Shown: one piece after another, positions 25,718 through 35,310 of the stretch
Layout of the letters: each line of letters begins with the position of its first letter
Numbering within the stretch: position 1 is the stretch's first letter
Assembly (NCBI GenBank): GCA_045837725.1
Contig: JBEWZL010000048.1
Span: 124,001-188,000 of the forward strand
DNA: 64,000 bases
Reading direction: 5' to 3'
Source: Vermamoeba vermiformis
Lineage: Eukaryota > Tubulinea > Echinamoebida
Position numbers and translations under genes: made by a program
Notes under the pieces: generated by a model
Databases searched by the model: none
Told to the model about the DNA's origin: nothing
The model's input: the letters and a program-made list of their open reading frames with translations, nothing else

Positions 25718-25858
25718 TAACAAGGTGTATTTTATGTATAAAGTTTTACTTAATATACGCGGCCTGCGAGTAATGCGTTCAAACGGCAAAAACGTTTAGG
25801 CTTTCGGTGTTATTGTTTTTTTCAGCGACACAAACACATCCACAGTTCGCAACAAACA

Positions 25859-26499
25859 ATGCCTAATATTCTTATTACTGGCACTCCTGGCACCGGCAAG
25901 ACCACGCTTGCTGGCATGGTTAAGGACTCTGCGAAGCTCAACCACATTGAAGTCTCACAGTTGATCAAGGACAAAGGACTGCACGACGGCTACGATGAAA
26001 AATTCGATACATATATATTAAATGAAGATAAGGTTTGCGATGAATTAGAGGACGTTATGGCTTCGAGAAACAACGTGGTGGATTTTCACTCATCGGACTT
26101 CTTCCCCGAACGCTGGTTTGATTTAGTCATTGTACTTAGAACTGCAAATGATATGTTATTCCCCAGACTCCAAGCACGGTAATTATTTTTAATTTTTTTG
26201 TAAATCCACTCGCGATCCAGATCTCCAATACTTTTCTCAACTGCTCAATAATCGTTATTTTTCAATTATATATCATTTTGATATTATTATAAAATATTTA
26301 TATGGTCTATTTGAATAGTGGATACTCTGAGAAGAAGGTCACAGAAAATATTGAAGCCGAAATCTTCCAAGTGTGCCTAGATGAGGCCCGTGAGAGCTAT
26401 AAGGCCGAAATTATTTGGGAATTGGCCAGCAACACCGTTGAGGATATGGAAAACAACTTAAAACAGATCTTGGCTTGGATCCAACAATTCAAGAACTAA
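25859..26499 (+). CDS. AK6: adenylate kinase isoenzyme 6 (FAP7/hCINAP)
   Basis: Two exons, 25859-26178 and 26329-26499, with a 150-nt AT-rich intron (phase 2). The protein of about 163 residues starts MPNILITGTPGTGKTT, a P-loop of the AK6 type, and continues with IEVSQLIKDKGLHDGYDE and the switch-like DFHSSDFFPERWFDL; the second exon supplies GYSEKKVTENIEAEIFQV and the C-terminal helix. AK6/FAP7 is a nuclear NMP kinase/ATPase that with RPS14 completes cleavage of 20S pre-rRNA to 18S. Length and all landmark motifs match the family. It stands alone, with its own short promoter 140 bp after the previous stop. Confidence 0.95.
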
Positions 26500-26671
26500 A
26501 GCACTTTAACAACCACAGCTACAGCGACCACTTATGTAAATTAATACTCGTATTGCGGTTGATAAATTAATCGATTAAGTTTGGCCGATCTCAAAACACA
26601 CACAGCCGCGAGTTACACGCATTTTTTGTTGTTTAACCAGTATGAGCACCAAGCACCTGTAACATAGGAAA

Positions 26672-26693
26672 TTTTATTTATTTATTTATTTAA
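26672..26693 (+). repeat. short (TTTA)n microsatellite
   Basis: About five TTTA units directly before the start codon of the carrier gene, in its presumed 5' leader. Confidence 0.7.
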
Positions 26694-26699
26694 TACATT

Positions 26700-28534
26700 A
26701 TGGACCCTACTACGACCGTATATGATACGAAAGCAATCAAGACAACACCAGCCCCTGTTGAAGATATTGGATGGGACAAACTGGACAAGAAGAAATTCTT
26801 TTTATCGAGCACAGTGTTCATATTATCAGTTAGAGCACTAGTCTATCCAATTGGATTGATTAAAACACGCATGCAAGTTCAAAGGGTAAATTGGAAATTA
26901 ATTCATTTTGCCGTTATGACTTTGGCAATTAAATAACTGAATCAAACCATAATAATAATATGTAGTATACCACTGCATATATTATTGCGCACCTTTCTAA
27001 TTTTTACGATTAAATTTTAATTTTTTGTTTAGGAAAAACTCTATCGTAACTCCTTTGACGCGTTTAAGAAAATATTAAGGAACGAAGGACCACGAGGTAA
27101 TTAAATTATATGTATATAAGCAATTCTAACTATTGTTAGGCCTTTACAAGGGACTTAGTGCGTCACTTTTCGGGGTGCTTCCCGCCCAAGTAAGTAAAAG
27201 TGATTTCACTAAATTTTAAATATAATTGGCATTTATATTATGTAGTCCATTAATTTGTGATATTTATAGGCTGCTTATATAACTACATATGAAATCACCA
27301 AAACTGAAAGTCTAATTCTACTTCAAAATACAAATGCGCTCAAAGAATATTCGCGCTATGGTACGTCTCATATTACTTGCATATTATAGTCTCGAAAAGA
27401 TGCTAATCTGCTATTTTGAACTAGATTATGCTGTTGCAAATTTTATCGGAGGTGGTGCCGCTTCATTAGCTTCAGCTAGTGTTGGTAAATATCGTTCATA
27501 TTACCATATATGATATCACTATCGATTTTTTATTAAAATGACGATCGATTTATTGAAAATAAACTATAACTAATTGATGATTAGGTGTGCCTCTTGACGT
27601 TATTACACAGCGATTACAAATTCAAAGTTCAAGCGAAAAACTAACAAATTTCAATTACCGTGGCGGTGTCGGTACGTCTATGATAATATTATTATAATGC
27701 CATTATTACAGAATAAGCAAATCCACTCGAAACATGATGTGACACGCGACTAATTGATCGATACAATGCAGATGCATTTTTCAAGATATTTAAAGAAGAA
27801 GGCGTGCGTGGCCTATATCGAGGCTATGGTGCTTCAATTGTGACTTATTCACCGACCTCTGCTGTCTGGTACGATAATTCTACTGCAACTCACTAAATTC
27901 ATTTGTTAGCTATTAAATTAATCAGCACCATTTCTCTTTTTGTAAGTATATTAATATTTTCTATATTATAGGTGGTCGAGTTATAGTGTATATAAAAGAG
28001 CATTCGCGCCTCTAGCAAAAGGAAATTCAATTTTAGAAATGATGATATTCAGCGTATGCGGTGCTTTATCTGGAGCAACCTCCGCAGTAAGTGAACAATA
28101 TGACATTTAACAATGATATTATGCTGTGATTGGGCCTTCAGTTGTTAATTGACGTCTCTATAGATGGTTACAAATACATTGGATGTGGCCAAAACAAGAC
28201 TACAAACTCAAGATTATGCACCATCGACAGGCAAAAACCCTAGAAATATTCTTTCGATGTTCATTCATATATGGAAAACAGAGGTACGTAAAATCAATCA
28301 ACACCGCCACTACATCCAATATCAAAATCAGTCAGTTAACATTAGTTTGACTTGCGCACCATCGATCCCATATTAAAATGCATATAAACTCTTATTTTAT
28401 AGTACTGATGTATTTTACAGGGACTTTGGAAGTTATGGACTCGCGGATTAACAGCCCGAATGACTTCAATGGCCATTACCGGCAGTATAACGATATTCGC
28501 TTACGAGAATGTAAAGAAAATAAGTAAAAACTAA
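26700..28534 (+). CDS. SLC25A44: mitochondrial carrier, SLC25A44-like
   Basis: The ATG at 26700 leads to IGWDKLDKKKFFLSS and RALVYPIGLIKTRMQVQR, very close to the start of SLC25A44, the mitochondrial branched-chain amino acid carrier. Three carrier repeats follow, with Px(D/E)xx(K/R) signatures YPIGLIKTRMQ, VPLDVITQRLQ and NTLDVAKTRLQ, each paired with a second-helix motif such as GLYKGL and GLYRGYG. About ten exons separated by short introns; the stop is at 28532-28534. Expected in the inner mitochondrial membrane with six helices. Substrate (leucine, isoleucine, valine) is inferred from the subfamily and is less certain than the carrier identity. Confidence 0.88.
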
Positions 28535-28618
28535 CTTGAAGCGAACTTAATTCGTGTCTGCTTGATAATTAAGGAAATTTCATTGACCCAAAAAACAAGC
28601 GCAATTTTTTTCTTTCAG

Positions 28619-29241
28619 TTTTATTGCTCCAACAAGCAATATACAACCACAGCAACCATTAAATAGTATACCCAATGTAATGGATATATATGCACTAAAC
28701 GGCGTACACCTCCGCGCTGTTTACATGGACGATAGTTTTGAGTTATTGTTTTGGATCAACGCGATTCAAGTTGGAACCAAACAATTTTCTCTCGAATCAA
28801 TGGCCAAAACATAGTACATAGATGGTCTGTATTCAAAATGCATCGGATCACCTTTCGATGATTTACTGTTGGTAATCGTGCTGGCTTTCAAAGCCGAATC
28901 GGTCAGATGTCTTGGTATGTTTCTCGTACATCACAAATTTCACTCACAATAATTTTACAAATTAGTTTATGATATTACAAAAATAGTTTCTTTAACTTCG
29001 AGCAATTATTAAAGTTGCATCTACCCCTAAATAACCGATTCTGAATCTGACCTCAATTACGAGGCGACAGTTTATCGCGCTACTTCAACAAGTTATTGAA
29101 TACTATCCCAAACTAATATTAATGTAACTTTTAGCCCGTAATATGAAAACCTGGCTCAAATCTCAGAACGTGATTCGCCCTGTGCGCTTGTTGCAAGCAG
29201 CGAGACAAGGAACGCACCCTGTTCCGGTGACCATGGACTGA
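28619..29241 (+). pseudogene. unrecognised small gene with an in-frame stop; decayed or mis-modelled
   Basis: After a good acceptor (TTTCTTTCAG) at 28618 the frame reads APTSNIQPQQPLNSIPNV, MDIYALNGVHLRAVYMDDSF and ELLFWINAIQVGTKQF, then a TAG at 28812-28814. The same frame continues YIDGLYSKCIGSPFDDLLL and VIVLAFKAESVRCL to a GTATGT donor, and a second exon after 29132 reads ARNMKTWLKSQNVIRPVRLL to a TGA at 29239-29241. The composition on both sides of the TAG looks coding. Either this is a recently broken host gene, or a weak 45-nt intron (GTTGGA...ATAG, ending at the TAG) is removed, which keeps frame. No upstream start exon is obvious. I recognise no domain. Confidence 0.4.
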
Positions 29242-29565
29242 GCACACATCAGTGCCGTGTTGGATTTGGCTCCAGCTAAGAGTGATGGGTGTGCTCTGTT
29301 GTTGATTTTTCTATTTCCATTTTTCCACGCCTTTGAAAAAATACCGCCAAAAATATCGCTTTGGATCCACCGAACGACACCGTGACACGCTCAAATCAAT
29401 TCGTGGGGTACCAACCCTTTGCTTTGCAATCGAATAACGGATCCAGAGCTTGTGATTGGTCCAGCACAGAAATTTCTCAGGCAAAACGAGCCCAACAATC
29501 ACGACAGAGAGAACCGTAAATTGGTTATTATCCCTCGGTTTGGCTATATAGACGATAGACATCTT
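29242..29565. other. intergenic stretch with coding-like debris
   Basis: Between the broken small gene and the winged-helix gene. It contains short open stretches in several frames (for example HISAVLDLAPAKSDGCALLL directly after the TGA) that may be further debris of the same gene, plus the promoter of the next one. Nothing is supported as a gene. Confidence 0.4.
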
Positions 29566-31120
29566 ATGAGTGCTATGGTATGTATTATTTTTTGCCAGGC
29601 CTTGTAGGTAGCGGGATAATCGGTTTTCTCTTCTCTTTATTTTCAGATGGGCTTATTCGGTTATATTTTTTCTTCTGACGCTCCCTGCTTTCCATACCTA
29701 CCTTAACTCACGAATATTATATCCTTCTGGACCGATTCATTAATTTAAATTAATTTGTGGTCTAATCTCACCAATTTAATTCCCTATTCCTAGTATTTCG
29801 TCCCTTTACCCTGTATTAACCCCTTTCCTTATTTGCAGACCCAATCCCGTCAACGAGGGAAAGAGAAGAGGCGTGAAGCCACCAAGACCCCCAAGACTGA
29901 CGAGGTCATCCGATGCGAGCAGTGCAACATGGAAATGCAAGCCAACCCTCCCTTTGCGACTTCTAGTTGGTAAGCACCCCATAGTAACTCGCCAGCTTCA
30001 ATTCTGGCAGGTTTCATAAATAACCACATCCCTTTTTTGAATTTTAATTCTAGATACGAGATGTCCAAACTGATGTTCATTTTTTACTTCCTTTAGGCTG
30101 CGTATTGTTTATGAAGCTATTAAGAGGCTACACAATGAAGCAAACCCTCACAGAAAATATTTTCATTACAAGCACGACATCTGCTCTTACATTGAAAAAA
30201 ATTGGGTCTCCCTTTGCCCAGATAAAAAGAGTATGTAGTCATGAATCAACAAGCTTTCTTTGCAAATTACTATCGAGGAGTTAAAGAAAATTATTGAGAT
30301 TTTATGATTGTACGCGCGACTGACCTCGTGTGCCTTAGGGACAACAACTTGGAACAACACAGTCTCGGCCGTTATCACAACGCACAGGAAGCTGTTCAAG
30401 TCTAACAGAAAGCAGAGCGGCTATTGGACACTGCGCTCCGCCTCGCAGGCAATGGACGTTGAGGACCTGAAGGAAGTGGTCAAGAAGTCACCCGCGAAGA
30501 AGCGCACGCACAGCGAGATGTCATCTCCCGTGACGCCTAAAGTTACTAAGCCCCGAGGACTGACTGAAGAGGAGGTCTATCAGCTGAAGAACTCTGTCTC
30601 GCCGTCTCAGCCACGTGTCTTTTATGCCATCTCACTACGTCGCAAAAACAAGCCGGGCAGTGAAGACGACTTGGGCTCACCGAGTCGAAGGACACGAAGT
30701 GCTACTGGCGGTGATGAGAACGAAGAAGACGATGACCCAATGCTGTTGGACGATGCAATGATCCAAATCCCCGTGCCTAAGCCTTGGATGGATCGCGTGA
30801 TCAAGCATCCGCTGGTCGCTGATACCTACACTATTGAAGGACCTATCCCTATCCCGCGGTGGGTGGAAGTTAACGAAGACGAGGTAGTGGACGAGGATGA
30901 CTCACCTGGACCCTCCCCAAGCAAGAAGGCCAAAACATCCTCGCCTAAATCCGACAACAAGGAGAAAGAGAAGCCAGAAGAGGACGGCGACGAAGACATC
31001 TCTGACGCACGATTCACCGCCCTTCATCAGCCCTACGAGACTTTGGAGAAGCGGCTGCAGAAGTACTTTGTAAATAGCCAAAATAACGGAGTCGCGCCTG
31101 TGAATAACACCAACCACTAA
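29566..31120 (+). CDS. ASH2L/forkhead-like winged-helix chromatin protein
   Basis: A mini first exon (29566-29577, MSAM) is joined by a roughly 260-nt intron to the exon from 29839, which starts TQSRQRGKEKRREATKTPKT and carries a single CxxC (IRCEQCNMEM). The next exons give YFHYKHDICSYIEKNWVSLC and TTTWNNTVSAVITTHRKLFK ending SGYWTL, which follows the helix pattern of the ASH2L winged helix (DNA-binding subunit of SET1/MLL COMPASS) and also recalls forkhead (WQNSI...YWTL). The remaining 200 residues are acidic, Ser/Pro-rich and Lys-rich with nuclear-signal-like stretches (PAKKRTHSE, SKKAKTSS). No SPRY domain is seen, so it is not a full ASH2L. A nuclear DNA-binding role is inferred from the fold alone. 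Confidence 0.62.
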
Positions 31121-31305
31121 GATCCAAGACTATTTATTTAAAATATAAATGTTTGTAAATATATTTGTACAACACTTGACACTCTGTTCCTAGATTGCAC
31201 TGTTGTTTTTCTTTAGTCTCAGTTCTGGAGTTTGTGCACGCGTCGTCTTTTGACCTCTCGAAAAAATCTTTCAATTTCATTTTTATTCGTAAATAAGCCA
31301 CAATA

Positions 31306-32928
31306 ATGCTCTCCCGAAGTGTAATTCGTACTTGTTTCACTGCTTCCAAGCAACCTGCTCAGGTAAGCTCTAAAGAATGCAACGGCACATCGGCTTGGCT
31401 GTTGAAGTTCTGCTCTATTCTCAAAGAGGGCCGTATTAATAATATCTTACTATTTAATATCAGATCGCACGAAGCTTCTCTTTATTGGCACGTGCAGCCT
31501 CAACCAAGAGAACCACTCAAAACTCAGCAGTAAAATCCCAAAAGAGCACTTTCACTTTGAACTGGACGGCGAAAAAATCACCTACTCAATTATATTTTGG
31601 TTCATTTATTCAAAAGAACAATTATACAACAGCCGGTGGTGAGTTTGAATTTTTAATATTTAATTTTCAAAAATATCTCCTGCTTACGATTTCTTTCGTT
31701 ATTCTTGTGTGATGCATTCATAGGGCTCTTCATCAAATTTTGCAAGATATTTACGGGAGTAGTCAGCAGTAAAATTAATAATTGACCGTTGTGGCCTTAA
31801 TCCAGAATTCCACTTGGCTTTATAATTCTTTCAAACCAATACTCGTAAAAATAACAAACGATTTAATGGTATATTTATTGATGCAATATTCGCGCAGGTG
31901 CTGCCGCTCAAAAGTTGGATGTTGTCGTTGAAGGCGAGACTTACAAACTAATAGTCAAATTGCCCTCATCAACTGAGTCCTCCGTCTTCGTGCTTAAGCC
32001 CATGGAGACTGTTCGCGATCTCATTAATGACATTCGAGAGGAGGACCCTAAGGCCAACACAATTGTTTTCCACTACACCGATGGCCTCAGGTACGACACA
32101 TTTCTGGCCGTTTGCGTATCAAATGTATAATAACCAATGCTATAACTAGAGTCTCACACTCGACTACTATCGACGACTTGCTTAAATCAGAGTTCCATTT
32201 GACTATTGAAGGCACCAAGTACCACGTAGTTCCTCCCAAGGAAAAGAGTACGTACAACTGAGACTCACCACGCACGTGCGTCCACAGGCAAATTTACGGT
32301 GCAACTTTATTGCCGTAAAATTGTTCAAAGGGCGCTATATTCCTTCACCTTCATACGATGGAGAACAACAAGCTGACTATTTTGTTCTAGTCCTTGACAG
32401 CATCAACGAGAATGTGCTCAGTGTGATGGATTTGCGCAGTCTGATGCACAAGGCTTACTACCACAGAATCTTGCTCCGCTTAGAGTCGGATAAACGACAC
32501 CACATGCCCTACAGGTAAGCATCCTTGCTTTCGAACGAACCAGGCCTTGTTTTTGCGCGGCGACGGGTCAATAACGGCCGTTTAGCTCAGTTGGTTAGAG
32601 CATCGTGCTAATAACGCGAGGGTCCCAGGTTCGATCCCTGGAATGGCCAGTTTTTTTTTACATTTTTTACATTTTTTACATTTGGTTCGGGTGGCAGCGC
32701 TGCAGTACCTTCGATTGATTATTCGCACCAACTAAGCTGTCTGCTTTGACGCTATGTGGCGCAATTTTCAAATTTTGGGCGCTTCATTTCACGGCTGTGA
32801 AGGGATGAGCTCGAGAGCAGTAACTTTACCCATGTTGTTTCTGCTCGTTTGTTTTATTCTGCGCTTGTCTTGCCAAGTGCTTCGAGTTGGTTCCAAAAAC
32901 TCGGACAAGAAAAGCGAAGTGGCGCAGT

Positions 32929-32959
<31 letters not shown>

Positions 32960-33979
32960 CCAGGATCGAAACCTGGCTTCGCTAATCATTTTTTTGATTC
33001 TTGAAAATCAAACAACGAGCAATATGATGGTACTTCCATGACTATGAATTACTCATGATTCAAATTATACCGTTTGAGACTGATTGCTCAATTTAATTTT
33101 TTTGGTCAGGCCTGATCCAGGGGTCAACGTAACCTGATACTGATCCTTTTTTTTAGTGAGTACTTGGAATGGTGCCGTGAGTACGGCTTGAGCGACGAAG
33201 AATCACTCAACTTGGCGCACCACTTGCACGAGGTTGGATTGATCTTGCACTTCGCTGGCAACCCCGAGCTCAAGGACTACATCTTCTTGAACCCTCAATT
33301 GGTCGCCAACAGCATCACCAAGGCCTTGCAATTGCGCTACATCAAGTACGTACCAAGTTCAGTTATAATAAGAGAACGCAACTAACGATTACGCTGCAGG
33401 AAGGGAGATGAACTTAAGATGGCTGAATTGGAAGCAATCAAGCAGGAATTGGCTCCTTTGCACGACCTTAAATGTACGTAATAGCTGAATTGGAAGGTCG
33501 TGTAATAATGGTACTGGCACTAATACTGTATAAATATAGTGACTTACGACGAACAAGCCGATAACTACGGCCGTCGAGTCTTGTTGTGGTCCGGCATCTA
33601 CTTGGCCGCGCAGTTCTCTTTGCTCGCTCGTCTCGTGTGGGTTGAGTTCAACTGGGACATTATGGAACCGATCACTTACTTCGTCACCTTGGGCACAATG
33701 ATCTGGGGTTACACTTTCTTCACCTTCACCAAGACCGACTACAGCTACCCTGCCTTCAAGGACCGCATTGCTCGTCGCAAGTTGCGCGCTATCTACTTGA
33801 AGAACGAGTTCAACTGGAAGAGATGGAACACTCTCTATCAACGCGCCAAGCAGCTCGAAGACGAATTGGCTTTGCCTGTTGCTGAGCGATTCACCACTCA
33901 AGATCCCAACAAGACTCGCTTGCCTAAAGTCCAAGCCTCAGCAATCTTGTCGACTCCTGATGCCGTTCAAACGAACTAA
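31306..33979 (+). CDS. MCU: mitochondrial calcium uniporter pore subunit
   Basis: This is the pore of the calcium channel in the inner mitochondrial membrane. The ATG at 31306 opens an Arg/Ser-rich presequence over two exons. The matrix N-domain (LDVVVEGETYKLIVKLP, VFVLKPMETVRDLINDIREE, FHLTIEGTKYHVVPPKE) parallels human MCU closely. The second half has the two membrane helices around the selectivity motif in LVWVEFNWDIMEPITYF; the D and E of the DIME motif are intact. A C-terminal coiled coil ends at 33979. The intron at 32515-33156 (642 nt, phase 2) holds two tRNA genes. Near 32315-32330 the reading frame needs either a longer intron with acceptor TTCAAAG or a 16-nt GT-AG intron. No MICU-like regulator is visible nearby. 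Confidence 0.93.
32576..32649 (+). tRNA. tRNA-Ile (AAT)
   Basis: A full cloverleaf of 74 nt: acceptor GGCCGTT pairs with AATGGCC, the A box reads TTAGCTCAGTTGGTTAGAG, the anticodon loop CTAATAA gives AAT, and the B box is GGTTCGATCC. Discriminator A at 32649, followed by a T9 terminator at 32651. No intron. It lies in the sense direction within an MCU intron. Confidence 0.96.
32861..33120 (+). repeat. inverted repeat arm A, carrying initiator tRNA-Met
   Basis: About 260 bp that reappears in inverse orientation at 35124-35378. Identity is essentially complete from GCGCTTGTCTTGCCAAG through the tRNA to GAGACTGATTGCTC, then a few indels and substitutions in the T-rich end near CTGATCCAG. The tRNA and about 50 bp upstream and 135 bp downstream are included, so this is a segment duplication, not an independent tRNA copy. 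Confidence 0.92.
32913..32984 (+). tRNA. initiator tRNA-Met (CAT), copy A
   Basis: A 72-nt gene with initiator hallmarks: A1 paired to T72 (AGCGAAG with CTTCGCT), three G-C pairs closing the anticodon loop (GGGCCCATAACCC), and a T loop reading ATCGAAA instead of TTCGA. Followed by a T7 run two to ten bases downstream (32990 region). It sits in the same MCU intron as the isoleucine tRNA and forms part of inverted-repeat copy A. Confidence 0.96.
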
Positions 33980-34118
33980 ACCCTCGAATCACTTGTTTTA
34001 TTATTCTTACACATGCACTAATAAAGTAAATACGATTATATAGACGACAAGTTTGGGTTTATTTGTGGAGTACAAAAGTTCTTTTGATTATCAACTACAA
34101 TTTACATTTCATATGAAG

Positions 34119-35279
34119 TTAGTTCTTGGTAGACTCACGGCCGACGAGGGAGGTGTAGATGTCATCACCCAACATCTTCACACGCATGCTGGTGCCCATC
34201 AACTTGGACCAGTAAACAGCACGCCACATCCAGTAAGCACCGAGACCAGTGACGATGGCCTTTGATTCTGAACCTCGCTCAACAAATCCGTCTTCAGCAC
34301 CGACGTATTCAAAGCCACCAATGTGCTTGTATCTGAAGGGTGTTCGCTCTGTGGGGTCCTCGTAATTGCACTCAGATCTGTTGAATGCTTTGGCCAAGAA
34401 TGCTCCTTGTTGAGCAGCAACTAATGGGCATGGATTAATATTATTATTCATAATACAATAGCGCTGAGAAACATACCAGCAGCGGTCGAGGGCAAGCGAG
34501 TCAATCGAGCGTCGAACGATCTCAACAGACCAGCAAACTCTTCGCGGTCCAAAGTGCCGTCCTTGTTAGTATCAGCTTGCACGAACAATTCTTTCGAGTT
34601 GTTGGCGACTTCAAAGAGAGCTGGGAATTGACGAGCCAAGTTCTTTACCAACGCTTCGTATTCCTCAACATCGACGCGACCGTCACCGTTGACGTCAAGC
34701 TTTTTGAAGATTTCCTAGCACGTGGTGTGAGTACTGATTGCAATTGACAGCGCGAGTACTTACAACAGCCTTGTTGATCAATTTGCCCTGATCAATAGTG
34801 GCACAGTCACCCAATGCCCACACGTCCTTGGCACCATTGACGGCGAGTGAGTTGTCGGTGACGAGGGCGCGAGTGTTGTTCTGGCCCTTCAGCTTGGAGC
34901 GCAGCATGTTGATGAGTGGGTGAGGAGCACCGCCAGTGGACCACACGCACAAACCAAACGGTAACTTCACTGTCTCTTCGGTCTTTGTCTCGCGGTTGAA
35001 TCGCTTCACTGTCACGCTGTCCTTATCGACGGCAACAACGTGCTTCGACTTGACTACATTAACGCCCTTAGAATGGTGGTGCAAAGCCATGTCTGTGGAA
35101 ACAAAAGTCAAGGAAAACCAGATCTGGATCAGATCAAAAAAAATAAATCGAGCAATCAGTCTCAAACGGTATAATTTGAATCATGAGTAATTCATAGTCA
35201 TGGAAGTACCATCATATTGCTCGTTGTTTGATTTTCAAGAATCAAAAAAATGATTAGCGAAGCCAGGTTTCGATCCTGG

Positions 35280-35310
<31 letters not shown>

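Noticed and set aside
26672-26693. (TTTA)n as a possible mobile-element tail
   Set aside because: Only about five units, no adjacent element body and no target-site duplication seen.
30187-30399. Minus-strand open frames across the winged-helix gene
   Set aside because: They overlap the well-supported sense exons and show no family features.
32754-33041. 95-codon open frame in the MCU intron, mirrored in a 145-codon frame of the NADH dehydrogenase gene
   Set aside because: Both are translations of the tRNA-Met repeat and its flanks, not protein.
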